The translations under genes and the position numbers were made by a program. A stretch of DNA of 64,000 nucleotides from Pseudomonadota bacterium (lineage in GTDB: Bacteria > Pseudomonadota > Gammaproteobacteria > Burkholderiales > JABEVD01), in NCBI GenBank assembly GCA_021835845.1, contig JAKBJU010000001.1, positions 140,908 to 204,907 on the forward strand, given 5' to 3'. A model generated the notes under the pieces. That model saw only the letters and a list, made by a program, of their open reading frames with translations, had not been told where the DNA came from and made no database searches. This document shows positions 25,892 through 34,854 of this stretch, piece after piece (within the stretch, counting starts at the first letter, position 1; each line of letters begins with the position of its first letter).

Positions 25892-27292
25892 ATGCGCATC
25901 CTTTTCGTCACTTCTGAAATCTATCCGCTCGTCAAGACCGGCGGCCTTGCCGACGTCAGCGGAGCGCTGCCGGCGGCGCTCCGGTCTCAGGGCGCCGACA
26001 TCCGGATTCTCGTCCCGGGTTACCCCGGCATCCTTTCCAGGCTGAATGATGCCGCGGAATGCGCTATCCTGCCCGAGGGACGGCTTCTGAGCGGCTCCAT
26101 GCCGGATACCGGCGTTCCGGTTTTCGCCCTGGAACACCGCGACTATTACTGGCGCGAAGGCAACCCCTACCTGAACGGGCAGGGCTTCGACTGGCCGGAC
26201 AACGCGGCACGCTTCGGCCTCCTCTCGAAAACCGCGGCCCACCTCGCTTCGAAGCATTCCCCAATGGAATGGAAGCCCGACATCGTGCATTGCAACGACT
26301 GGCAGAGCGGACTCGCCCCGGCATTCATGCATTTTTCCGAAACGCAGGCGAAGAGCCTGATGACCATCCACAACATCGCATTCCAGGGCAATTTTTCTCC
26401 TGACTGGGTGGCAAGGCTCGGGCTTCCCGAGTCCTCCTTCACCATGCACGGCGTGGAATTCCACGGCCACCTGTCCTTTCTCAAGGCAGGGCTCCATTAT
26501 TCGAATGCGATCACGACAGTGAGCCCGAGCTACGCGCGGGAAATCCAGACCCACGAGATGGGATGCGGCATGGAAGGGCTGCTTTCCTGGAGAAAAAACG
26601 AAGTACACGGCATATTGAACGGAATCGACCTTGCCGAATGGAATCCGGCAAACGATCGCCATCTCGCAGCGAACTACGATGCGGCAAGGCTGGATGCGAA
26701 AATCGAAGTCAAGCGCGCGCTCCAGAAGCGCCTCGGGCTGGAACAGAACGACCATGCCCCGCTTCTGGGCGTCGTGAGCCGGCTCACCTACCAGAAGGGG
26801 CTAGACCTCATCGACGGCTGCGCATCCGGGATTTTCGGGCAGGGCGCGCAGCTTGCCGTGCTCGGCAGCGGCGACCACGAGTTCGAGCGGGAATTTTTGA
26901 GGCTCGCCGAGAATCATCCGGGAAAGTGCGCCGTATCGATAGGCTACGACGAAGCGCTGGCGCACCAGATCATGGCAGGCGCAGACATCTTCCTGATGCC
27001 TTCCCGGTTCGAGCCCTGCGGGCTCAACCAGATGTACGGCATGCGCTACGGCACGCCGCCCGTGGTCAGAAAAACCGGGGGGCTAGCCGACTCGGTGGAA
27101 GACAACGAAACCGGTTTCGTTTTCGAAAGCGCGTCGGTCGATGCGCTTCTCGAGGCGATCGGCCGTGCCATCTCCTGCTACCGGGACAATACCGCCTTCA
27201 GGCGCATCCAGAAAAACGGCATGGATCGGGATTTCGGCTGGGGAAGCAGCGCGAGCGCCTATCTCGATCTTTACGAATCGCTGCTCACCTAG
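25892..27292 (+). CDS. glgA: Glycogen synthase
   Basis: [67 protein letters not shown]. Confidence 0.97.
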   Translation: MRILFVTSEIYPLVKTGGLADVSGALPAALRSQGADIRILVPGYPGILSRLNDAAECAILPEGRLLSGSMPDTGVPVFALEHRDYYWREGNPYLNGQGFDWPDNAARFGLLSKTAAHLASKHSPMEWKPDIVHCNDWQSGLAPAFMHFSETQAKSLMTIHNIAFQGNFSPDWVARLGLPESSFTMHGVEFHGHLSFLKAGLHYSNAITTVSPSYAREIQTHEMGCGMEGLLSWRKNEVHGILNGIDLAEWNPANDRHLAANYDAARLDAKIEVKRALQKRLGLEQNDHAPLLGVVSRLTYQKGLDLIDGCASGIFGQGAQLAVLGSGDHEFEREFLRLAENHPGKCAVSIGYDEALAHQIMAGADIFLMPSRFEPCGLNQMYGMRYGTPPVVRKTGGLADSVEDNETGFVFESASVDALLEAIGRAISCYRDNTAFRRIQKNGMDRDFGWGSSASAYLDLYESLLT

Positions 27293-27325
27293 CGGGAACA
27301 GGATATAATGGCGTTCTCTGTTTTC

Positions 27326-27413
27326 GGAGGCGTGGCAGAGTGGTCTATTGCACCGGTCTTGAAAACCGGCGTGCCGCAAGGCACCGTGAGTTCGAATCCC
27401 ACCGCCTCCGCCA
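27326..27413 (+). tRNA. tRNA-Ser (anticodon TGA)
   Basis: GGAGGCGTGGCAGAGTGGTCTATTGCACCGGTCTTGAAAACCGGCGTGCCGCAAGGCACCGTGAGTTCGAATCCCACCGCCTCCGCCA; paired acceptor GGAGGCG/CGCCTCC, anticodon loop CTTGAAA, long variable arm, encoded CCA. Confidence 0.97.
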
Positions 27414-27504
27414 TTTACCATCCCAGACGGATTCAATCATGCATTGGATCCCGCATGCACATTCAGTAAGTTCAGGACCGGAAACTGGCCCGCCGGCTCA
27501 TTAA

Positions 27505-27777
27505 GGAAGCCCTGAACAAGTCCCGCGTGGCCGTGACGGTCGGCTTTGCGGGATGAAACTCGCGAAGCAAGGCGCAGCGAATGGTCATTCCCTTCGCAAG
27601 CCGAGCGACAAGGAGGATCGCCCGCAAAACCCCGTCCCTCAAGGGTTGCGTGAAATCGAGCGCTCGCTTTGTCGCGCTCCTTGGCGTCGTAGACTCGGCT
27701 ACGACCTGCGTTGCGCTTCGCACGATCATCTCGATTTTCCGGCAACACGGCTCATGTGCGACTTGTTCAGGACTTCC
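27505..27777. mobile_element. MITE-like element, copy 2 (273 bp), opposite orientation to copy 1
   Basis: TIRs GGAAGCCCTGAACAAGTCCC / GGAAGTCCTGAACAAGTCGC (18/20); flanks TTAA/CTAA; internal sequence is an inverted match to 13793-14067. Confidence 0.8.
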
Positions 27778-28087
27778 CTAATTACAGGCCATGAGTCAGA
27801 TTTCGCCGATCAACTTGTTCTTGCATCATGCGGGAACCTCCCCTGTCTCTAACAGGCGACACTTATATTCCAATACATTCCAATTAAAATCATAGTGTTG
27901 TGACTTTGACGCGATTCCGGGATCGAACCGCGTCTCTCCTAGGCGACATTCTCGCACCATTGCGGCGAAGCCGGATCTGCTCAATTGAAATAAATACATC
28001 TATTAATCAAGAAGATAGGATAAATATTCAGTTCTGGCCCGATAGTTGCTTCAGACCTTGGGCAGACCATACCACAGGGCCTTGATA

Positions 28088-29983
28088 ATGAATCCAAACG
28101 ACATTCCCGCTGCAATCCTGCGCCAAAGAACGGCCCCCCCCCTGCTGCGCGGCAGCATGACACCACGCCCATGGACGGGCTTCTGGCGCGGCATGCGGCT
28201 TGCGCTGTCCGGGGTCCGCGACAAGGACGCCGGCATGCCGAGCATCCGCCAAGCCTGGGAGTATGCCGCTTCCCGGAGGCGGAAAACGCTGGTGGCGCTC
28301 GTGGCAGCCAGCACTGTCCTGGCTGCGGAACTGCTTTCCTACGCGCAATCGACGAACAACGCTCACCCTGTGCTGCACTTCATTCAACTGGCGCTGTTCG
28401 TGGTGCTGTTCGGCTGGGTGGCGGCCGGATTCGTGACCGCGCTGATGGGGTTCTGGGTACAATGGCATCCCGACGCGCACGCGCTTTCCCTTGCCGGGAC
28501 TGAGAGCATGACCCTGAGCGGGGATGCCAGAACCGCGGTCATCATGCCGATCTGCAATGAGCCGGCAGGCCCGGTATTTTCAGGATTGCGCGCCACCTGC
28601 GAGTCTCTGGCAAAGGGCGCGTCTGCCGAATTGTTCGATGTCTACGTGCTGTCCGACACCAGCGATCCTGCGCTGCGCGCAAGGGAACTTGAAGCATGGT
28701 CTTCCCTGCGCGAGCAGCTCGGGGAAAGCTGCCGGCTCTATTACCGGGTACGCGAGCGCCGCACCCGGCGCAAGGCGGGCAATGTGGCCGACTTCTGTCG
28801 CCGCTGGGGGAAAAATTACCGCTACATGGTGGTGCTCGATGCCGACAGCGTCATGACAGGCGGGACCATCACCAAATTGGTGCGCCTGATGGAAGCGCAT
28901 CCCCGTGCCGGCATTATCCAGACTTCGCCTCGTGCCTGCGGCGTGCAAACGCTGCATGCCCGCATCCAGCAATTTGCCGGAAGAGTGGCGGGCCGCCTGT
29001 TCACCGCAGGCATGCAGTACTGGCAGCTCGGGGAGTCCCATTACTGGGGCCACAATGCCATCATCCGCGTGGAGCCGTTCATGAAGCATTGTGCACTGGC
29101 CAAATTGCCGGGCAGCGGCGGACTTTCGGGCGAGATCCTGTCGCACGATTTCGTCGAAGCGGCGCTGATGCGGCGCGCAGGCTATCACACCTGGCTGACC
29201 ACCGAACTCGAAGGCAGCTACGAGCAGCAGCCTTCCAACCTGATGGAAGAGCTGCAGCGCGACCGCCGCTGGTGCCAGGGAAACCTGATGAATTTCAGGC
29301 TCGTCACCGAGCCGGGACTTCAGCCGGTTCACCGCGCCATGCTGTTCACGGGCGCCATGGCTTATGTTTCCGCCCCCCTGTGGCTGGGCTTCCTGCTGAT
29401 CAGCTTGAGCTTGCGGCTGCTCGAACCGCACATGCATGCGGCGACCCTGTTCCCCTGGCTCGGCATGTCCTCGACGCTGGACCTGCTGTGGACGTTCACC
29501 TTGTCGCTGCTGTTTCTGCCGCGCGTCCTGGCAGTGATCGCCATCATCAAGCAGGGCGAACAGGGTGCCTATGGCGGCAGCGCTGCGCTCGTCAAAAGCG
29601 CCCTGCTGGAAGCCGGGTTGTCTGCGCTGCAGGCCCCCATCCGCATGATGGCGCATACCCTGTTCGTGCTCACTGCGCTGACCGGGCTGAACCTGGAATG
29701 GAAATCTCCCGGGCGAGAAGCGCAATCCATACCGTGGGGCGATGCGCTGCGCAGATTCATGCCGGTCATGATGGCCGTGGCGCTCGCGATGCTCGCCGTG
29801 TACCATTCCCATCGCGATGCCGTATTGTGGCTGCTTCCGGTCGGATTGCCGCTGCTGCTGGCTGCGCCAATGACGGTATTCACCAGCGAATCCCGGTGGG
29901 GACTGTCCCTGCGCCGGCACAGCTGGCTGCTCACCCCTGAGGAATCCGCCATCCCGGCAGTACTGGTGCGCGCCTGGGCATGA
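28088..29983 (+). CDS. opgH: Glucans biosynthesis glucosyltransferase H
   Basis: GT2 membrane glycosyltransferase: AVIMPICNEPAGPVFSGLRATCESL, YMVVLDADSVMTGGTI, QRDRRWCQGNL; followed by a glucan-biosynthesis periplasmic protein gene. Confidence 0.92.
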   Translation: MNPNDIPAAILRQRTAPPLLRGSMTPRPWTGFWRGMRLALSGVRDKDAGMPSIRQAWEYAASRRRKTLVALVAASTVLAAELLSYAQSTNNAHPVLHFIQLALFVVLFGWVAAGFVTALMGFWVQWHPDAHALSLAGTESMTLSGDARTAVIMPICNEPAGPVFSGLRATCESLAKGASAELFDVYVLSDTSDPALRARELEAWSSLREQLGESCRLYYRVRERRTRRKAGNVADFCRRWGKNYRYMVVLDADSVMTGGTITKLVRLMEAHPRAGIIQTSPRACGVQTLHARIQQFAGRVAGRLFTAGMQYWQLGESHYWGHNAIIRVEPFMKHCALAKLPGSGGLSGEILSHDFVEAALMRRAGYHTWLTTELEGSYEQQPSNLMEELQRDRRWCQGNLMNFRLVTEPGLQPVHRAMLFTGAMAYVSAPLWLGFLLISLSLRLLEPHMHAATLFPWLGMSSTLDLLWTFTLSLLFLPRVLAVIAIIKQGEQGAYGGSAALVKSALLEAGLSALQAPIRMMAHTLFVLTALTGLNLEWKSPGREAQSIPWGDALRRFMPVMMAVALAMLAVYHSHRDAVLWLLPVGLPLLLAAPMTVFTSESRWGLSLRRHSWLLTPEESAIPAVLVRAWA

Positions 29984-30026
29984 GCTGCAGTCAGGCTGCA
30001 AGTAGAAACAAGCATCGAGGTACGCA

Positions 30027-31646
30027 ATGTCTGAATTCGATCGCCGTCAATTTATCGGCCTGATGGCTGCAGCAGCGGCCTCCATGGGAGCGCCCTGGTC
30101 CGGGGCGCGCGCCGCCGCGGATACCGGATCGAAGCTGGGTCCTCCGGCCCCTTTTTCCTGGAACGGATTGATCGAAGAGGCGAAGCGGCTGGCGCATCAG
30201 CCATATCGCCCTTCCCTGCAGCCGGATCAGGATGTGCTCGAAAAAATCGATTGGGCGGCCCACGGACAAATCAGGTTCAAACCCGAAGACGCCCTTTTCG
30301 CGAAGGGTCCGGGGCAGTATCCCGTCGAATTCTTCCATCCCGGCAAGTTCTTCCGCTACAAGGTGAGGATGTACCGTCTCGATGCGGCGCTCGATGCCGG
30401 ACGGCCAGATACCACGATGCGCGAAATCCTGTACGATGGGGATCAGTTCGAGATGCCAGCCGGCAGTCCTGCCCGCAGCATGGGATCCCAGACAGGCTAT
30501 GCCGGATTCCGCATCCAGGAAAGCCGCACGGCTGATCAGTCCCGCCTCGACTGGCGTTACAACGACTGGGCCGCTTTTCTGGGCGCCTCCTATTTCCGGG
30601 CCATCGGCGACGAATATCAGTACGGGCTTTCGGCACGGGGCATTGCCGTCAACGTGGTGGAACAGGGCAAACCGGAAGAATTTCCCGCCTTCACCCGCTT
30701 CTATTTCGAACCTGGCAAGGAAGATTCCGACACGGTGATTGTCTACGCCCTGCTGGATGGCCCGAGCCTTGCGGGCGCCTATCGATTCGCCATGACGCGG
30801 GAGACCGGCGTGGTGATGGACATCGAGGCCAATCTGTTTCTGCGCAAGGATATCGCGCGGTTCGGCATTGCCCCCGTGACGTCGATGTACTGGTTCTCGG
30901 ACAAGGACAAGGCATTCCAGGTGGACTGGCGCCCGGAAGTGCACGACTCTGACGGGCTCGCGCTATGGACAGGCACCAACGAACATATCTGGCGCCCTCT
31001 GATCGACCCAAAGGGCATCAACATTTCTTATTTCGCCGACAACAATCCGCGCGGATTCGGCCTGATGCAAAGGGAGCGGCGCTTCGGCGAATATCTGGAT
31101 GCCGTCCATTACGAGAAAAGGCCAAGCCTGTGGGTCGAACCGCTGGAAGGCTGGGGAAAGGGTACGGTTCAGCTGGTCGAATTGCACACTGAAGAGGAGC
31201 TTTACGACAACATCGTCGCCATGTGGGTGCCCAGCGAAAAGGCCAGGGCAGGATCCAGCCACCGTTTGCGCTACCGCCTCCACTGGGCGGCCAGCGAACC
31301 TTTCGAGACGCCTCTGGCGCGCTGCGTGGCCACCCGCATCGGGCGCGGCGGCGAACCGGCCAACCGCCCTCGCGGAGCGCACAAGTTCGTGGTGGAATTC
31401 AGGGGAGGCGGTCTGGACAAGCTGCCCCAGGGTGCCGTGCCCGAGGCGGTATTGACGACTTCGCGAGGCAAAATCTCCAACGTTGCCACGGAACCCGTTC
31501 CCGATGGCGTTCCAGGGCATTGGCGCACGCTGTTCGATCTGGGCGATTTGGCAGAAGCGGAAAGCCCTGCCGAGATTCGCCTCTTCCTCCGTCATTTCGG
31601 AGAAACGCTCAGCGAAACATGGCTTTATCAGTTTTCTACGATCTGA
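30027..31646 (+). CDS. opgD: Periplasmic glucan biosynthesis protein OpgD/MdoD-like (Tat-type signal)
   Basis: DRRQFIGLMAAAAAS twin-Arg leader; FSWNGLIEEAKRLAHQPYRP...; paired with opgH. OpgD chosen over OpgG because of the RR leader. Confidence 0.8.
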   Translation: MSEFDRRQFIGLMAAAAASMGAPWSGARAAADTGSKLGPPAPFSWNGLIEEAKRLAHQPYRPSLQPDQDVLEKIDWAAHGQIRFKPEDALFAKGPGQYPVEFFHPGKFFRYKVRMYRLDAALDAGRPDTTMREILYDGDQFEMPAGSPARSMGSQTGYAGFRIQESRTADQSRLDWRYNDWAAFLGASYFRAIGDEYQYGLSARGIAVNVVEQGKPEEFPAFTRFYFEPGKEDSDTVIVYALLDGPSLAGAYRFAMTRETGVVMDIEANLFLRKDIARFGIAPVTSMYWFSDKDKAFQVDWRPEVHDSDGLALWTGTNEHIWRPLIDPKGINISYFADNNPRGFGLMQRERRFGEYLDAVHYEKRPSLWVEPLEGWGKGTVQLVELHTEEELYDNIVAMWVPSEKARAGSSHRLRYRLHWAASEPFETPLARCVATRIGRGGEPANRPRGAHKFVVEFRGGGLDKLPQGAVPEAVLTTSRGKISNVATEPVPDGVPGHWRTLFDLGDLAEAESPAEIRLFLRHFGETLSETWLYQFSTI

Positions 31647-31790
31647 CCCTCCCCCGAGAAGTCGCCTTCCAAAGGTGATGTGACATTACGATCACATAGG
31701 AAAGGAAGGCGATGAGGATATCGAAACCGTAATATACGACAGAGTTCCGTGAGTTGCTTAGCAACAGGAGAAACTGGTAGCATGAAACCC
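31644..31790 (+). pseudogene. Possible left-end remnant of an IS3-like element
   Basis: TGACCCTCCCCCGAGAAG start; inverted repeat TCGCCTTCC (31662-31670) / GGAAGGCGA (31704-31712); then ATG with MRISKP*YTTEFRELL, resembling an IS3 OrfA N-terminus. Confidence 0.35.
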
Positions 31791-31849
31791 ATCCCCTAGA
31801 ACATGAAAAAAGGGGAAGGTCCGTCTCTCATCAGAAAAAGTTTCGATTG

Positions 31850-33805
31850 ATGTCCAATCAGTTGCCAAGCCCAGACGCGGAAATCGAGCAAAGACTGCAA
31901 CAAGCCATCTCGCATCATGTTATCGGGCAATTGGCACAGGCAGAATCCCTCTACCTGTCCATTCTCGCAGCCAGGCCCGAGCACTTCGACAGCCTGCACA
32001 TGCTGGGCGTTATCGCCTCTCAAGTGGGCAATTACCATCAGGCCATTCGTCTGTTCGACTTGGCAGCGGAACTGGTTAGCACCAGCGAACAGCTGTGGAA
32101 CAACCGCGGAAATGCGCTGAAAGAAATGAATCAGCTGGAAGCGGCACTTGCAAGTTATGACAAGGCCATCGCGCTCAATCCAGGTTTCGCCGAGCCCTAC
32201 ACCAATCGTGGCAATGTGCTGCACAAGCTGGGCCAGCATGAATCTGCCGTTGCAAGCCACGACAAGGCCATCGCCATCAAGCCGGACTTCGCCCTGGCAT
32301 TTTACAATCGGGGCGTTTCTTTGTATGAGCTGGGTCTGCTTGATGCTGCAATCGAGAGTTTTGATCGAGCCATTGCGCTTCGGCCTGATTATGTGGCTGC
32401 CTACAGCAACAGGGGTGCTTCTCTGATCCGTCTGAAACGATTCGATGACGCAGTTGTCAGCCTGAATCGAGCGATCGAAATCAAGCCGGATTGGGCGCCC
32501 GAGTACGTCAATCGCGGTACAGCACACAATGAGCTTGGAGAATACGAAGTGGCGCTCGCCAATTTCGACAAGGCCATTGCCTTGGGCTTCCATGGTGCGG
32601 AAGCCTTCTATCATCGCAGCATCGCGCTGCATCAGCTCGGCCGACTGGAAGAAGCGCTAGTCAGCTGCAATCAGGCCATAGCATTGAATCCGGAATATGT
32701 TGATGCCCTCTATTATCGAGGCACCATTTTGCAAAAGCTCAACCAGATCGATGCTGCCTTGGCGAGTTACGATCAGGCGATTGCATTCAGGCAGGATTGT
32801 GCTGAGACACATTTCAACAAGTCGTTGGCATTGCTGCTGTCCGGCGAGCTGGAAAGAGGATGGAATCTTTACGAATGGCGATGGAAGCTCGAATCGATGC
32901 CCATGCGCATTTTTCAACAGCCGATTTGGTTGGGCAGGGAAACGCTGCAAGGCAAAACGATTTTGCTGTGGCACGAGCAGGGTTTTGGCGACACGATACA
33001 GTTTTGCCGGTATGCAGAACTGGTTGCAGAACTTGGCGCCCAAGTCATCCTGGAAGCACCCGGGCAGCTCGTCTCCTTGCTGAGTAGTCTCAATGTGCAG
33101 GTCATCATGCAGGGAGAGGCCATGCCTGCATTCGATTATCATTGTCCACTGCTCAGCTTGCCGTTGGCTTTCAGGACCCACCTCGAAAGCATCCCGTCAT
33201 TTCCATCCTACCTGAAGGCAGATGACCAAAAAAGGAGAAAATGGGAAAGCAAATTGCCGCCGGGATCGGCAAAGCGTATCGGCCTTGTTTGGAGCGGGAA
33301 CTCGGCGTTCAAAAACGACAGGAATCGCAGTATTCCGTTATCCGATCTCGTGACTTATTTGCCGAACGGCCATCAGTATGTGTGTCTGCAAAAGGAACAG
33401 AGAGAAATCGACCGGGAGGCGCTCCATGCAAGCGACATCGTATTTTATGGCGAGGAAATCGAGGATTTCTCAGATACTGCGGCTTTGTGCGAACTCATGG
33501 ATGTTGTGATCAGCGTTGACACGAGCGTTGCTCATTTGGCGGGAGCACTGGGTACAAGGACATTGATCATGCTTCCCTACAGTCCGGATTGGCGCTGGCT
33601 GATGGGTAGAGAAGACAGTCCATGGTACCCGAGCGTCAGCCTTTGCAGGCAGAATACGTTGAATGACTGGACGAACGTGCTTGAACAGGTCAGGAGGGAA
33701 CTGATCGATTTGAAGGGACGTTCGATCCCCAAATCATCCCGAAGCACCAAACCAGCTGGACGGGACTCGACGAGAAGATCCTGTCGCTCTATTCCTGCGG
33801 CATGA
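31850..33805 (+). CDS. TPR-repeat protein with C-terminal glycosyltransferase-9-like domain; C-terminal tail altered by IS sequence
   Basis: About 8 TPR units (e.g. AEPYTNRGNVLHKLGQHESAVASHDKAIAIKPDF); LLWHEQGFGDTIQFCRYA, KRIGLVWSGN, VDTSVAHLAGALGTRTLIMLP. Confidence 0.85.
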   Translation: MSNQLPSPDAEIEQRLQQAISHHVIGQLAQAESLYLSILAARPEHFDSLHMLGVIASQVGNYHQAIRLFDLAAELVSTSEQLWNNRGNALKEMNQLEAALASYDKAIALNPGFAEPYTNRGNVLHKLGQHESAVASHDKAIAIKPDFALAFYNRGVSLYELGLLDAAIESFDRAIALRPDYVAAYSNRGASLIRLKRFDDAVVSLNRAIEIKPDWAPEYVNRGTAHNELGEYEVALANFDKAIALGFHGAEAFYHRSIALHQLGRLEEALVSCNQAIALNPEYVDALYYRGTILQKLNQIDAALASYDQAIAFRQDCAETHFNKSLALLLSGELERGWNLYEWRWKLESMPMRIFQQPIWLGRETLQGKTILLWHEQGFGDTIQFCRYAELVAELGAQVILEAPGQLVSLLSSLNVQVIMQGEAMPAFDYHCPLLSLPLAFRTHLESIPSFPSYLKADDQKRRKWESKLPPGSAKRIGLVWSGNSAFKNDRNRSIPLSDLVTYLPNGHQYVCLQKEQREIDREALHASDIVFYGEEIEDFSDTAALCELMDVVISVDTSVAHLAGALGTRTLIMLPYSPDWRWLMGREDSPWYPSVSLCRQNTLNDWTNVLEQVRRELIDLKGRSIPKSSRSTKPAGRDSTRRSCRSIPAA

Positions 33806-33831
33806 CAGCTCGGGAGATCAGAGGTACCTAA
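33706..33831 (+). pseudogene. IS256-family (mutator-type) transposase fragment
   Basis: Frame through 33721: ...EGTFDPQIIPKHQTSWTGLDEKILSLYSCGMTAREIRGT*, matching the conserved IS256 N-terminal region (EPQIVPK.QTR..GFDEKIISLYARGMTTREI). Confidence 0.8.
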
Positions 33832-34109
33832 AGAGTTTTCGTGGTGCGATGGATGCGAATTCGTTCAAAACCTGAATGCTGATTTCGCCACAGCAGCCGA
33901 GAATCTCTTCTGCCCGATTCGCTCTGACGTCCCCGGTACTTTCTCAAAGACGCCAGACACTCCTGGCTCCAAGGCTTCCATCTCAATTCGAAGATTCTCG
34001 CACCGACAACATCGATCTCGATATCGTCGCCCTCCTTGAGATCGAGCGTCTCTACCATAGCAGCAGGCAACCGTACTGCCAGACTGTTCCCCCATCTTGC
34101 AACCCGCAT
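33828..34109 (-). pseudogene. MazE/AbrB-type antitoxin fused out of frame to a truncated PIN toxin (decayed TA module)
   Basis: Antitoxin part MRVARWGNSLAVRLPAAMVETLDLKEGDDIEIDVVGARIFEL...SLRKYRGR. A second frame (33922 down to 33818) encodes ANRAEEILGCCGEISIQVLNEFASIAPRKL, a PIN toxin internal segment. Confidence 0.75.
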
Positions 34110-34124
34110 GGCATTACCCCACAT

Positions 34125-34151
34125 GGATATACACTTTTGTGTTGTATATCC
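34125..34151. promoter_or_regulatory. Palindromic operator candidate of the TA remnant
   Basis: GGATATACA-cttttgtgt-TGTATATCC: perfect 9 bp arms, immediately upstream of the antitoxin start. Confidence 0.5.
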
Positions 34152-34250
34152 GCACCGCAAGAACATCAACTGCGTCCGGGCTGTAGCGTGGAGGGACAAG
34201 GTCCGCCAGCACCATCAAGAAAGCCCACATGATGCGGGCATTCCGTTTGC

Positions 34251-34697
34251 CTAGAACGGGATGTCGTCGTCCATGTCGTCGAAGCCGCCCTTCTGCTGGG
34301 CCTGCTGCGCAGGCCGCTGCTGCGGCCGCGATTCGGAGGGAGAATCGGAAACCTCGAAGCTGTTGCCGCGGCTCCCCAGCATCTGCATCCTGTCGGCGAC
34401 GATCTCGGTAGTGTAGCGGTCCTGCCCTTCCTTGTCCTGCCATTTGCGGGTCTGTATCCGTCCCTCGACGTAGACCTGGCTGCCCTTCTTCAGATATTCG
34501 CCTGCGATCTCGGCCAGCTTGCCGAAAAAGGCGACCCTGTGCCATTCGGTCTTTTCCTGCTTCTCCCCGCTCTTGTCCTTCCAGTTCTCGGTGGTCGCCA
34601 GCGTGATGTTGGTGATCGCAGAGCCGTCAGGGGAATAGCGCACGTCCGGGTCCTTGCCCAGATTTCCGATCAATATCGCCTTGTTCACAGATGCCAT
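34251..34697 (-). CDS. ssb: Single-stranded DNA-binding protein
   Basis: [55 protein letters not shown]; acidic C-terminus DDMDDDIPF. Confidence 0.98.
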   Translation of the reverse strand: MASVNKAILIGNLGKDPDVRYSPDGSAITNITLATTENWKDKSGEKQEKTEWHRVAFFGKLAEIAGEYLKKGSQVYVEGRIQTRKWQDKEGQDRYTTEIVADRMQMLGSRGNSFEVSDSPSESRPQQRPAQQAQQKGGFDDMDDDIPF

Positions 34698-34854
34698 GTA
34701 CGCTTCTCCTTTTGAATGCCGTAGCCATTGTCACATTCTATATGATTAGCCTGCCAACTCAAACCGCAGGAGAAGCTTCGGTGACATGGCGAACAGACCC
34801 ATGCAGGCCGCAGTGCTATAATTTGAAGCGTCACAAAACCATAACAAATGCATC

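Noticed and set aside
27905-27945. T-arm-like string GGTTCGATCCC on the minus strand (tRNA remnant or att site?)
   Set aside because: Flanking bases do not form the T-stem and no other tRNA arms are found nearby; not a supported tRNA fragment.
31662-31712. CRP-like TGTGA...TCACA inside the hairpin after opgD
   Set aside because: Spacing is 8 nt instead of the 6 nt required for the CRP consensus, and it lies in the probable IS remnant.
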